Positions 1 to 8,449 of a stretch of 64,000 bases of DNA are shown in pieces. The DNA is taken from assembly GCA_944381615.1 (NCBI GenBank), contig CALWLT010000006.1:1-64000 (forward strand). Reading direction: 5' to 3'. The DNA comes from an uncultured Lachnospiraceae bacterium (lineage in GTDB: Bacteria > Bacillota > Clostridia > Lachnospirales > Lachnospiraceae). The translations under genes and the position numbers were made by a program. The notes beneath the pieces are model-generated. The model did no database searches and had not been told where the DNA came from. It saw only the letters and a list, made by a program, of their open reading frames with translations. How positions within the stretch are numbered: the first letter of the stretch is position 1; each line of letters begins with the position of its first letter.

Positions 1-383
1 ATCTTCTGCCGGATCTGATCCACGTACTGCTTCTGCCCCACCGTCTTGGGCTTGATGGGCCTGCCGTTTATGGTGCGGCAGATAATATCCTTATCGATCT
101 CCAGAAGCTGCCCCTCGTCCTCCGTAAACGAGAGCGACAGCGCGTAATCCACATTCTGCTCCGCGATCACATTCCCCCGCTTTGAAAGCTCCAGAAGGCT
201 GTCAAACACACGGCGGGCGCGCCCTACCGCCTGCTCCGGGCCGATGATCTTCAGCGCCCCGTCGCGCGCGATCATCGTCACATGCAGCGTCCGCTCGATC
301 TTTTTTAAATACACGTCGAACTGCCCGCAGACATTCTGTTCATGCTCCATGGGGATATCGACAATCGTCTCGATAATACTCAT
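1..383 (-). CDS. phoH: PhoH family ATPase, 5' part only (gene runs off the left edge)
   Basis: The first 127 codons of a PhoH-like protein are present; the P-loop ATPase domain lies beyond the window. The visible part has an N-terminal KH-like segment (an IARDGALKIIGP stretch near residue 40) followed by the hallmark IKPKTVGQKQYVDQI run that introduces the ATPase domain in PhoH proteins. The family is a predicted RNA-associated ATPase; its exact substrate is unsettled. The gene starts with ATG 24 bases after the yqfD stop, so it is probably co-transcribed with yqfC and yqfD, as in other Firmicutes. The identification rests on the family signature and this conserved neighbourhood. Confidence 0.9.
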   Translation of the reverse strand, partial: MSIIETIVDIPMEHEQNVCGQFDVYLKKIERTLHVTMIARDGALKIIGPEQAVGRARRVFDSLLELSKRGNVIAEQNVDYALSLSFTEDEGQLLEIDKDIICRTINGRPIKPKTVGQKQYVDQIRQK

Positions 384-406
384 ACTTTTCCGCCATTCTC
401 CCTGCG

Positions 407-1624
407 CTATTTCCCCGGTGTCATCCCGTCCCGCGCCGTCTGTCGCGCCGCCGTCTGAACCGGCTCCTCCGTCTTCAAGCAGGCCTCCAGACGGCACACC
501 GGACCGTCAACTAATATTTTAACATTATTTTCAATAATGTGTACCCCCTTTTCGACGAATTTTTCCGCCGTCTGCCGCTTGAAATCCTCCGCCAGCGCCA
601 GAAGCTCCTCCTGCGTATAGCGCGCCTCGTAAGAGGAAATTTCCCGCGAAAGCACGCTGCCGGCCGCCAGCGGAAGAGACGCGCCGGACGGCAGCTTCAG
701 CCGGCGGTAGCGGACCTCTGTCTGCCACTCTCCGTCTTTCGCGGGCCAGAGCCAGACAAACCCGAGCGTTCCCGCCGTCAGCGCAAGGCCCCGGCGCACG
801 CGGCCCGTCGGCGTCCCGACCCGATGCCAGAGCGAAAATTCCTTTTTTTCGACCCGCGTGCGGATCCCGATCACATCGGCGTCGGCCCGCACATACCGCT
901 CCCCGGCCGTCTGTCCGGCGTCGTCCCGGATCGGGACGGTTCCCGTAACCAGAAGCTGTCCGGCCGTCACCGCATCGCCCGCTTTAACGAGCGCAAGGCC
1001 CCGGCGCACGACGACCGAGGTAATGACGGCGTCCGCCTCCGCCACCAGATCGCCGGGCGCCTCGTCCCCCTCTGTATCCGGAACGAACGGCGGCGCTTCA
1101 TTTTCCCGCACGGAAACCGTCAGCCGCGTCCCGCTCAGGCGCGCCGAAACCCAGGTAATCCCGTCGAAAGCCTCGCGGATCTCCTCCTCCAGGCCGCTGC
1201 AGGAAACGCGGCTCTTGCGGATCCCGCAGACAATCCCTCTGCTCTGCAGAAAATGCGCCAGCTCATCGTCCGTATAGCGCCGGTTTCCCTCAAAGGAAAT
1301 ATCCCACAGAAAGAGCGTAAAAAACCACAGAAGAAACAGAAACGAAACAAGACCCGCCGCCCACAGCTTCCGCCGCCGGTTGCGGTAAAGAAAAAACGAA
1401 AGCCCCGATTTCTTCACGATCTTCAGCCGCACGCCGGCCTTTTTCGCATACGGCCGGCAGCGGAAAAAATCGCGGACCCCCACCGTAAAAAAACAGGCCT
1501 CCTCCCGCCAGACCACGCGCTCCATCCCGATCCCGGCAAACGCGCACAGATTCAGAAACCGCGCCAGAGATCCTCCCGTTACCCGCACCCGCACCGTCCC
1601 GCTAAACAAACGGCTCATCCCCAT
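407..1624 (-). CDS. yqfD: Sporulation protein YqfD
   Basis: This 405-residue membrane protein belongs to the YqfD/stage IV sporulation family, which is needed for efficient sporulation in the mother cell of Bacillus; the biochemical role is unknown. The N-terminal ~85 residues form a basic cytoplasmic domain, followed by one strong transmembrane segment near residues 88-110, then a long extracytoplasmic region that opens with a POTRA-like stretch (FEGNRRYTDDEL, GITWVSARLSGTRL). The position between yqfC and phoH matches the conserved cluster. ATG at 1624 follows a purine-rich AGAGGGCGG; a second ATG two codons in is equally possible. Confidence 0.9.
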   Translation of the reverse strand: MGMSRLFSGTVRVRVTGGSLARFLNLCAFAGIGMERVVWREEACFFTVGVRDFFRCRPYAKKAGVRLKIVKKSGLSFFLYRNRRRKLWAAGLVSFLFLLWFFTLFLWDISFEGNRRYTDDELAHFLQSRGIVCGIRKSRVSCSGLEEEIREAFDGITWVSARLSGTRLTVSVRENEAPPFVPDTEGDEAPGDLVAEADAVITSVVVRRGLALVKAGDAVTAGQLLVTGTVPIRDDAGQTAGERYVRADADVIGIRTRVEKKEFSLWHRVGTPTGRVRRGLALTAGTLGFVWLWPAKDGEWQTEVRYRRLKLPSGASLPLAAGSVLSREISSYEARYTQEELLALAEDFKRQTAEKFVEKGVHIIENNVKILVDGPVCRLEACLKTEEPVQTAARQTARDGMTPGK

Positions 1625-1648
1625 CCGCCCTCTTTTCGCCGCGCCCGC

Positions 1649-1921
1649 TTATCCGGGATTAAACTGCACCGAATCGATCCGTCCGGTCAGTTTCAGCTGT
1701 TCCCGGTCATAATACTCGATGCACAGGCCGCGCCCCGTGACCGTCAGCCGCGTGTGCGCCCCCTGCAGCTTCAGCGTGCAGTCCGAAAAAAAGAGGATGC
1801 TCCTGTAATTTTCCACCACAGCCGACGTGCTGCCCGTAAAAAACAGAAGCATCTCCCCCAGAAAGACGTCCCCCGGCAGATTGAGAGCCGAAACGATTGC
1901 TTTTTTCCGCCTGCCCAACAA
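1649..1921 (-). CDS. yqfC: Sporulation protein YqfC (TTG start)
   Basis: This small (about 90 residues) YqfC/YabP-family sporulation protein is recognised by the ALNLPGDVFLG opening, the middle ENYRSILFFSDCTLKL stretch and the terminal IEYYDREQLKLTGRIDSVQF motif. YqfC works with YqfD during sporulation; its mechanism is unknown. The open frame extends upstream into the DUF6020 gene but has no ATG at a sensible place. I place the start at one of two adjacent TTG codons (1919-1921 or 1916-1918), with an AAGGCGG about seven bases upstream. That removes overlap with the previous gene and matches the family length. Co-transcription with yqfD and phoH is likely. Confidence 0.82.
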   Translation of the reverse strand: MLGRRKKAIVSALNLPGDVFLGEMLLFFTGSTSAVVENYRSILFFSDCTLKLQGAHTRLTVTGRGLCIEYYDREQLKLTGRIDSVQFNPG

Positions 1922-1944
1922 ACGCGCGCCGCCTTCATTTACCC

Positions 1945-3762
1945 TTATCCGCAGTATATGAAACAGCGGCCGCGGGCAGAACCGGACCGCGGGGAAAGAA
2001 GAGTAAAAATCCGCGGCACGCAGTAAATCAGCGGCAGGGCGTAGCGCAGCGACGTGACCGGCCCTAAAAGCAGCGTCCCCCAGTAGCCGTAGACCAGAAG
2101 AAGCGGCAGAAGAAGGCGCAGGCGGCGCTCCCGGATCAGGGCCGCTGAGACGAAAAGCACAAGCCACAGGGGAAACGCCTGATTGAAAAGGAACGACAGC
2201 ACCGGAATCTTCTGAAATTCCGGCGTCCGCGTCAGATTCCCCAGAAGCTCCCGAAGCTGCGGCAGGCGGCTGTCTGCCGCAATGCCGAGCACATTATAGG
2301 GCGCTTCCAGATACGCGCCGTCAAAGAGAAGATACGAGATCCAGTACTGGCTGTCGCCGGGGTACCAGTATCCCCAGTTCCCCATGAGGAACGAATCCAG
2401 ATACACGCCGGGCAGGCGCAGCCCGATCCCGCCCCAGATCTCCAGAAAGCGGGCGGGATCTTCCTTCAGCACCTCCGTGTGAAAGCCGCTTTTGACCGGG
2501 TCGGCGTTGACCCGGATGTACGAGGCGAGCGCCTCCGGATCGATCAGCTCTTCCAGATATTCCTTCTCCTCCTCCGTCAGCTCCTCCGGCGCCTCCGCGT
2601 AAACGCGCGCCAGCTGCTGCATGGGAACGCTTAACATCTCCCGCATATCGCCCTTCTGCGCCCCCCAAAGGACGGGCAGAAACACCGCCAGCCCATACCA
2701 GAGCACGCAGACCGCCGCGCTCATGGCCACAAAACGCCCGCACCGCCTTCGCTCCTTCTTCCACAGAAAAAGCGCGGTAAAAAGCGCGAAAAACAGAAAC
2801 ACATAGACGCCCTGATTGCGGAACAGGCACAGCAAAAGCGCGCTGCCAAAAAAGAGCAGAAGCTCCCGCCAGTCCGACAGCATACGCGCCGGATCGGCCG
2901 CCAGATCGCAGGCGGCGTCAAACGCCAGCAGAAAAAAGACGCCAAACAGCACATCTTTTGTCGTCACGAAAGAAAAGACCGTCACATAGGGATTGACAAC
3001 AAGAAACAGCCAGGAGACGGCCTGCAGCCAGCGGGGCGCGCCGCGCCGCCCCATGCGGACCAGCAGGAGGGAAAAGGCCGCCGAGACGATACACGCCTGG
3101 CTCAGCGAGTAGAGCGCCATCCCCGCCTGATAGCTTCCGAACAGGACGCCTCCCGCCTTCAGGCAGGCGCACAGGTACAGCGTATGAATCAGCGGATGAT
3201 GGGTGCTGACCGGGATCACGCCGAAAAACTGGCCGATCTGCGCCGAGGCATCGTATGAATAGACGCCGGGATACAGGGCCAGAAAGACCGGCAAATACAC
3301 GCACCAGGTCAGCGCCATCCAGAAACACCAGCGCCGGATCGCCGGGCGGACGCCGCTTCCCGCGCCACCGGGCCTGTTGCCGAGCTCATTTTGAATAACG
3401 CCAAAAAAGCGCAGGAAAAGCGCCAGCGCCGAGGCGTAAAGAAGCGTGAGCGCCGCCAGAGGGACGAGAAAATCCGCCGCGCCCTGATAAATCGCCTCAT
3501 TGCGGCTGTAACGCAGGCCCAGAAGCGTCATCAGAGCATAGAGCGCGCCGAATCCGGAAAAAAGAAACGCATCTTTTGCCGGGACGCCCGGCCAGGAAAC
3601 GGCGAAAAGGAACGTCAGGACGGCGATCCAGAGAAAAATGCCCGGCAGGCCAGGCGATCCCAGGACCGGGATCGTCAGAAAAAAGCCGCCGTCCAGGATC
3701 AGGCAGGCCAAAAGAGCCGCCGCCAGGGCGGGCAGCCATCGTTTCATCGCGGGATACAGCAC
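1945..3762 (-). CDS. DUF6020 family polytopic membrane protein
   Basis: This is a roughly 605-residue protein with many hydrophobic segments spread over its length and a long soluble loop around the ETEEEKEYLEELIDPEAL-like region in the middle (residues ~380-440). The signature LYPGVYSYDASAQ, followed by HHPLIHTL and a later VTTKDVLFGVFF, matches DUF6020 proteins of clostridia, a GT-C-like fold group of unknown substrate, possibly surface glycan or lipid-linked sugar handling. The open frame could begin at TTG 3783, but that lies inside the rpsU terminator. GTG at 3760-3762 has AGGAGG eight bases upstream and is the better start. There is almost no room for its own promoter, so it probably depends on read-through from rpsU or a promoter inside rpsU. 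Confidence 0.8.
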   Translation of the reverse strand: MLYPAMKRWLPALAAALLACLILDGGFFLTIPVLGSPGLPGIFLWIAVLTFLFAVSWPGVPAKDAFLFSGFGALYALMTLLGLRYSRNEAIYQGAADFLVPLAALTLLYASALALFLRFFGVIQNELGNRPGGAGSGVRPAIRRWCFWMALTWCVYLPVFLALYPGVYSYDASAQIGQFFGVIPVSTHHPLIHTLYLCACLKAGGVLFGSYQAGMALYSLSQACIVSAAFSLLLVRMGRRGAPRWLQAVSWLFLVVNPYVTVFSFVTTKDVLFGVFFLLAFDAACDLAADPARMLSDWRELLLFFGSALLLCLFRNQGVYVFLFFALFTALFLWKKERRRCGRFVAMSAAVCVLWYGLAVFLPVLWGAQKGDMREMLSVPMQQLARVYAEAPEELTEEEKEYLEELIDPEALASYIRVNADPVKSGFHTEVLKEDPARFLEIWGGIGLRLPGVYLDSFLMGNWGYWYPGDSQYWISYLLFDGAYLEAPYNVLGIAADSRLPQLRELLGNLTRTPEFQKIPVLSFLFNQAFPLWLVLFVSAALIRERRLRLLLPLLLVYGYWGTLLLGPVTSLRYALPLIYCVPRIFTLLSPRSGSARGRCFIYCG

Positions 3763-3780
3763 CGTTTTCTCCTCCTGAAT

Positions 3781-3816
3781 CAAAAAGCCCTGGTTTCACA
3801 CAAAAACCAGGGCTTT
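3781..3816 (-). terminator. Intrinsic terminator of rpsU
   Basis: A perfect 13-bp stem (3784-3796 pairing with 3804-3816) with a 7-base loop is followed on the minus strand by a run of T residues. It begins about 12 bases after the rpsU stop. The T run ends just before the GTG start region of the DUF6020 gene. Confidence 0.9.
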
Positions 3817-3827
3817 CGTTTCCTTAC

Positions 3828-4004
3828 TTAGTTGTATTTGCGTTTTCTCGCAGCTTCGGATTTCTTCTTACGACGAACGCTGGGCTTCTCGTAATGCTCT
3901 CTCTTGCGAATCTCCTGCTGAATACCAGCCTTTGCACAGTTTCTTTTGAATCTGCGTAAAGCGCTGTCCAGACTCTCGTTATCTTTAACGATTACGTTTG
4001 ACAT
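3828..4004 (-). CDS. rpsU: 30S ribosomal protein S21
   Basis: This 58-residue basic protein is S21 of the small ribosomal subunit, involved in initiation. It starts [21 protein letters not shown], continues through [26 protein letters not shown] and ends in a lysine/arginine tail, which is the standard S21 layout and length. The reading frame was found directly in the sequence. It has its own near-consensus promoter upstream and a strong terminator directly downstream, so it is mostly a monocistronic unit with possible read-through into the DUF6020-yqfC-yqfD-phoH genes. Confidence 0.97.
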   Translation of the reverse strand: MSNVIVKDNESLDSALRRFKRNCAKAGIQQEIRKREHYEKPSVRRKKKSEAARKRKYN

Positions 4005-4083
4005 AGCTCACACCTTACCTCCCTCCAGTTGTGTAATAAGTGCATATTAATACAACTGTGTGGGTATTTTTAGCACTAGTAAA

Positions 4084-4111
4084 ATTATATCATAAAAAAC
4101 TGATACGTCAA
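4084..4111 (-). promoter_or_regulatory. Sigma-A-type promoter of rpsU
   Basis: On the minus strand a TTGACG -35 element (4106-4111) and a perfect TATAAT -10 element (4084-4089) are separated by 16 bases. The start codon of rpsU is about 80 bases downstream, leaving a leader of roughly 70 bases. Confidence 0.85.
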
Positions 4112-4159
4112 CAGGATTTTTACAAAAATTGAAATTTACCAAAAAAGGCCGGAAAACGT

Positions 4160-6799
4160 CTATTTAACCTGTTCTGCCACGACTTTTGCCGCCTCGGCAA
4201 GCGCCGCGTCGATTCCTGCCGGGTTCTTGCCGCCGGCCTGGGCCATGTTCGGCCGTCCGCCGCCGCCGCCGCCCACCAGTCCGGCGACCGCCTTGATCAG
4301 GTTGCCGGCGTGCGCGCCTTTCCTGATCGCGCCGTCCGTGGCGGATGCCATCAGATTGACCTTGCCGCCCGCCTCGGAGGCGATGATTACCACGCCTTCG
4401 CCCAGCTTCTCCTTCAGCTGATCGCCGAGCGTGCGCAGGCCGTTCATGTCCACGTCCTTAACCCTCACGGCCAGCAGCTTCAGGCCGCCGATCTCCTGTA
4501 CCTGATTCATCACATTGCCCAGCGAATCGCTGGCCAGACGGCTTTTCAGCTTCTCATTCTCCGCGTGCAGGGCCTTGATCTCCTCCAGCAGAGATTCCAC
4601 CTTCGCATTCAGGCCCGCCGGCGTCGTCTTCGCCGTCTTCGCCGCCTCGTGAAGCTCCCGCTCCACCTCTTTGTAGTAATCCATGAGGCCGACGGAGGTC
4701 AGCGCCTCGATCCGGCGCACGCCGGCCGCGATGCCGGCTTCGGAAAGGATCTTAAACGCCGAAATGGTTCCCGTATTGGCCACATGCGTACCGCCGCAGA
4801 GCTCCGTGGAGAAATCGCCCATCTTTACCACGCGGACCTTCTCGCCGTATTTCTCGCCGAACAGCGCCATCGCGCCCGTCTTTCTCGCCTCGTCCAGCGA
4901 CATGACCTGCGTGGTAACCGGCAGCGACGCCAGAATCTCGTCGTTGACCAGCTTCTCCACCTTCTCAATCTCCTCCGGCGTCATGGCGGCGAAATGCGTA
5001 AAGTCAAAGCGCAGCCGGTCCCGCGTGACCAGCGATCCGGCCTGCTCGACGTGCGTGCCCAGCACCGTGCGCAGCGCCTTGTGAAGCAGATGCGTCGCCG
5101 AGTGGTTGCGCGCCGTCAGCTCCCGGTTCTCCCGATCCACAGAGAGCGTGACCGTATCGCCCGTCCGGAACATTCCGCGGATCACGCGGCCCACATGGCC
5201 GACCTTGCCGCCCTGCAGCTTGATCGTATCCTGCACCTCAAATTCCGCGTCCGGGCCCGTAATCCGTCCGATGTCCGCCTGCTGGCCGCCCATCGTGGCG
5301 TAGAACGGCGTCTCCCGCACGAGAATCGTGCCCGTCTGGCCGTCCGTCAGCGCCTCCACGATCTCGTCCTCCGTGGTCAGCACCGTAATCTGCGATTCGG
5401 CGCTTAAGCGATCGTAGCCGACAAATTCCGTCGTGATGGACGGGTCAATCGACTGGTACACCGTCACATCCGCGCCCATATAGTTGGTCGTCTTGCGGGC
5501 GGCGCGCGCCGTCTCCTTCTGCTTCTTCATGGCGGCGGCAAAGCCGTCCTCGTCGATTCCGAGCTCCTTCTCCTCCAGGATCTCCTTCGTCAGATCCACC
5601 GGGAACCCGTAGGTATCGTAGAGCTTGAAGGCATTCTCGCCGGAGAGCACCTTCTCGCCCGCCTTCGCCATCTCTTCTTCCATCCCGGCCAGGATCGCCA
5701 GGCCCTGATCGATGGTGCGGTTAAACTTGTCCTCTTCCTCGGAGAGCACGCGGAAAATCATCGCGCTTCTCTCCTCCAGCTCCGGATATCCGTCCTGCGA
5801 CAGATCGATGACCGTGCGGGACAGATTCGCCAGAAATTCTCCCTCGATGCCCAGCTTCCTTCCATGGCGGGCCGCCCGGCGCAGCAGGCGGCGCAGCACG
5901 TAGCCGCGGCCCTCGTTGGACGGCATGATGCCGTCGGAGATCATAAACGTGCAGGATTTGATGTGATCCGCCACGATCCGCAGCGAGACATCCGTCTCGT
6001 GATCCTGCTGGTAGACGGCGTGCGCCAGCTCGCAGACGCGATCCAGAAGCGCCTTGTTGGTGTCTACCGTAAACAGGGAGTCCACATCCTGCACCACCAC
6101 GGCCAGGCGCTCCAGTCCCATGCCCGTGTCGATGTTCTTGTGCTCTAACTCAGTGTAATTGCCGTGGCCGTCGTTCTCAAACTGGGTAAAGACGTTATTC
6201 CAGACTTCAATATACCGGTCGCAGTCGCAGCCCACCGTACAGCCCGGCTTCCCGCAGCCGTACTTCTCGCCGCGGTCATAGTAGATCTCCGAGCAGGGAC
6301 CGCAGGGGCCCGCGCCGTGCTCCCAGAAATTATCCTCGCGCCCGAAGCGGAAGATCTTCTCCTTCGGGATCCCGATCTCCTTGTTCCAGATGTCGAACGC
6401 CTCGTCGTCATTCTCAAAAACAGACGGATACAGCCGCTCCGGATCCAGTCCGACCACCTCGGTCAGAAATTCCCAGGACCAGTGAATGGCCTCCGTCTTA
6501 AAGTAATCGCCGAAGGAAAAATTCCCCAGCATCTCGAAAAACGTGCCGTGACGGGCCGTCTTTCCAATATTCTCAATATCGCCGGTGCGGATGCACTTCT
6601 GGCAGGTACACACTCTCGTCCGCGGCGGAATCTCCTGACCCGTAAAATAGGGCTTCAGGGGCGCCATGCCGGAGTTGATCAGCAAAAGGCTGTTGTCGTT
6701 GTGCGGAACCAGAGAAAAACTTTTCATGGCCAGATGGCCCTTGCTCTCAAAAAATTCAAGGAACATCCTTCTGAGTTCGTTCACGCCGTATTTTTCCAC
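4160..6799 (-). CDS. alaS: Alanyl-tRNA synthetase
   Basis: This 879-residue class II synthetase charges tRNA-Ala. The N-terminal catalytic core is clear (FLEFFESKGH, RVCTCQKCIRTGDIENIG, FFEMLGNFSFGDYFK), followed by the editing domain with the zinc-binding HSATHLLH motif and a later CGGTH motif. The C-terminal part has a coiled coil and a DHHA1-type domain ending in the glycine-rich VGGGGGGRPNMAQAGG. Length is normal. The open frame begins six codons earlier, but GTG at 6797-6799 with AGGAGG seven bases upstream is the better start and gives the usual EKYGVNELRRMFLEFF beginning. No T-box is visible; the leader is only about 50 bases and contains a short ATTTCA/TGAAAT hairpin. Confidence 0.98.
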   Translation of the reverse strand: MEKYGVNELRRMFLEFFESKGHLAMKSFSLVPHNDNSLLLINSGMAPLKPYFTGQEIPPRTRVCTCQKCIRTGDIENIGKTARHGTFFEMLGNFSFGDYFKTEAIHWSWEFLTEVVGLDPERLYPSVFENDDEAFDIWNKEIGIPKEKIFRFGREDNFWEHGAGPCGPCSEIYYDRGEKYGCGKPGCTVGCDCDRYIEVWNNVFTQFENDGHGNYTELEHKNIDTGMGLERLAVVVQDVDSLFTVDTNKALLDRVCELAHAVYQQDHETDVSLRIVADHIKSCTFMISDGIMPSNEGRGYVLRRLLRRAARHGRKLGIEGEFLANLSRTVIDLSQDGYPELEERSAMIFRVLSEEEDKFNRTIDQGLAILAGMEEEMAKAGEKVLSGENAFKLYDTYGFPVDLTKEILEEKELGIDEDGFAAAMKKQKETARAARKTTNYMGADVTVYQSIDPSITTEFVGYDRLSAESQITVLTTEDEIVEALTDGQTGTILVRETPFYATMGGQQADIGRITGPDAEFEVQDTIKLQGGKVGHVGRVIRGMFRTGDTVTLSVDRENRELTARNHSATHLLHKALRTVLGTHVEQAGSLVTRDRLRFDFTHFAAMTPEEIEKVEKLVNDEILASLPVTTQVMSLDEARKTGAMALFGEKYGEKVRVVKMGDFSTELCGGTHVANTGTISAFKILSEAGIAAGVRRIEALTSVGLMDYYKEVERELHEAAKTAKTTPAGLNAKVESLLEEIKALHAENEKLKSRLASDSLGNVMNQVQEIGGLKLLAVRVKDVDMNGLRTLGDQLKEKLGEGVVIIASEAGGKVNLMASATDGAIRKGAHAGNLIKAVAGLVGGGGGGRPNMAQAGGKNPAGIDAALAEAAKVVAEQVK

Positions 6800-6854
6800 G
6801 TTGCTTCCTCCTGTCATTTCATCTCACTGAAATGGATTTTTCTTCATTCTTTAT

Positions 6855-6883
6855 ATCCTACCATAGGAAAAAGCATTTATCAA
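6855..6883 (-). promoter_or_regulatory. Probable promoter of alaS
   Basis: On the minus strand TTGATA (6878-6883) and TAGGAT (6855-6860) are separated by 17 bases. They lie about 55 bases upstream of the chosen alaS start in an AT-rich patch between two GC-rich genes. Confidence 0.6.
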
Positions 6884-6929
6884 GCGTTTTTGCCGCCTGT
6901 TCCGGCGTCCTGCTCCCGCCTTAGCGCGC

Positions 6930-7844
6930 TCATCCCGCCGCGCTCTGCGTCTCCTCCTGGGGCAGGACGTTTCCGTACCCGTCCAGGAGATCGTACGCCC
7001 GCTCGCGGGTCGTTACCGCCAGGGACGCCGTGTATTCCAGCTCCTCCATCGCCCCGCCGGCAAAGCGGCCGGCCGCCTGCCTCGCCGTCACGTCTCTTTC
7101 CCGCAGCCACTCCTGCTCCTCGCTCTGGAACGCGGCGGCCTCCTCGTCTTCCAGCACGCCCAGGATCGCCTGCACAATCCGGCTTCGCTCCTCCTCCCAG
7201 AGGCGGAATTCATAATCCGCCTGCCGCCGCAGGCTTTCCGCCGTCGCCGCCGCATCGGAATCCCGGCGGCTCTCGACCAGCTCATCCACTTCCTCCAGCC
7301 GCCGGCGAAACTCCTCTTCCGTCCGGATCCCGGCGGCCGCCGTTCCCGGCGCCGCGCCGCTTAAAGGGGAAATAATGGTGCTTCCATCTCCCGCGGCTTT
7401 CCCGTCCGCTTCCTGCAGAACCGACGTCTCTGCCGGCGCGGCAGCCGGAGCTTCTGCCGTATCTCCCGCCGCCGCTTTTCCCGATTCTCCGGCTTCCATT
7501 CTGGCTTCGGCTGCCGCCCTGTCTTCCGCTGCCGCCGGCGCCTCCGCCATCCCTGCCTCCGGCGCCGCGTTCGCTTCAGCCTGCGCGCCGAAAGGTCCTC
7601 CTGCCGCCGGGCTGCCGCTTCTCTCGCTTTCCGCCGCAGAAATCCCGTTTTGCGCGGCCTGCGCCGCCGCAAAAGCGCCGCTCTGCGCGCTTTCTGCCGC
7701 CGCAAATCCGCCGCTCTGCGCGCTCTTTGCCGTCAGAAGGCCGTCCCCGACCCGCTCCGATACGAAGCGACGCGTCGCGGCCGTAAACAGTACGCCCAAT
7801 ATCATGATAAAACAGATTGCCGCGATGGCTCCTTTATTTCTCAC
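6930..7844 (-). CDS. LprI-domain (DUF1311-like) membrane-anchored protein
   Basis: The protein has about 304 residues: an N-terminal hydrophobic anchor (GAIAAICFIMILGVLFTA), a long Ala/Glu/Ser-rich low-complexity region of about 150 residues, and a C-terminal helical domain. That domain carries the LprI/DUF1311 pattern: EEQEWLRERD, then GGAMEEL, then TTRERAYDL. LprI proteins inhibit lysozyme in some bacteria, but the family is broad and this function is only a possibility here. Start choice is uncertain. GTG at 7842-7844 has GGAGG about ten bases upstream; an ATG at 7878-7880 lacks a ribosome site. It sits between rnhA and alaS on the same strand. Confidence 0.65.
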   Translation of the reverse strand: MRNKGAIAAICFIMILGVLFTAATRRFVSERVGDGLLTAKSAQSGGFAAAESAQSGAFAAAQAAQNGISAAESERSGSPAAGGPFGAQAEANAAPEAGMAEAPAAAEDRAAAEARMEAGESGKAAAGDTAEAPAAAPAETSVLQEADGKAAGDGSTIISPLSGAAPGTAAAGIRTEEEFRRRLEEVDELVESRRDSDAAATAESLRRQADYEFRLWEEERSRIVQAILGVLEDEEAAAFQSEEQEWLRERDVTARQAAGRFAGGAMEELEYTASLAVTTRERAYDLLDGYGNVLPQEETQSAAG

Positions 7845-7957
7845 CTGGCCCAACGCCTCCTTATGGTTCCACCTTATCATATTTGGAGGCGAAAGAAAAT
7901 AGCCGTCCCAAAGACGTAATATTATTGTAAGAAAAAGAGGGCGCGCGGCCTGCGCCG

Positions 7958-8431
7958 TCACACCCCCTCGTCCGTCATCAGCTTGTCCCCGTCCGCCGCG
8001 CCGGTCGCCAGCTGATCGCAGCGCTCATTTTCCGGGTGGCCGTTATGGCCCTTAACCCAGATAAAGGTAATCGCGTGCGGGCGGGCCGCCGCGAGAAGGC
8101 GCTGCCAGAGATCCACATTTTTAACCGGCTCGTTCTTTCCCCGCTTCCAGCCCTTCCGGATCCAGCTGTCGATCCAGCGCTGGTTAAAGGCGTCCACCAG
8201 ATAGCGGGAATCCGAATAGAGCTCCACCTCGCAGGGCCGGTTTAACGCCTCCAGCCCGGCGATCGCCGCCATCAGCTCCATGCGGTTGTTTGTCGTCCTT
8301 TTGTATCCGCCGGAAAGCTCCTTCACATGCAGCGTCCCGGCCGGATCCCGGTAGTGGATGACGGCGCCGTAGCCGCCCGGCCCGTCCGGGTTGCCGCGGG
8401 CGGAGCCGTCCGTATAAATCTGTACCTTCAA
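7958..8431 (-). CDS. rnhA: Ribonuclease HI
   Basis: This 157-residue type I RNase H degrades the RNA strand of RNA-DNA hybrids. The catalytic acidic residues are all visible: D8 in YTDGS, E52 in NRMEL, D74 in LYSDSRY and D139 near the end, together with the conserved H129 in the KGHNGH loop. The length is that of a minimal bacterial enzyme. Translation appears to begin at TTG (8429-8431), which has AGGAGG seven bases upstream; no suitable ATG exists. The stop lies 113 bases before the LprI-domain gene start, and the gene follows the beta-CASP hydrolase gene on the same strand. Confidence 0.95.
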   Translation of the reverse strand: MKVQIYTDGSARGNPDGPGGYGAVIHYRDPAGTLHVKELSGGYKRTTNNRMELMAAIAGLEALNRPCEVELYSDSRYLVDAFNQRWIDSWIRKGWKRGKNEPVKNVDLWQRLLAAARPHAITFIWVKGHNGHPENERCDQLATGAADGDKLMTDEGV

Positions 8432-8449
8432 GTCCCGGCCTCCTGTGTT

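Noticed and set aside
539-2026. A long plus-strand open frame opposite yqfD and yqfC
   Set aside because: Low-complexity Arg/Pro-rich translation without motifs; the minus-strand genes have clear family signatures.
6800-6860. Possible T-box riboswitch upstream of alaS
   Set aside because: The leader from the predicted promoter is only about 50 bases, with no specifier stem or T-box consensus; it has just one short hairpin. The serS leader is likewise too short.
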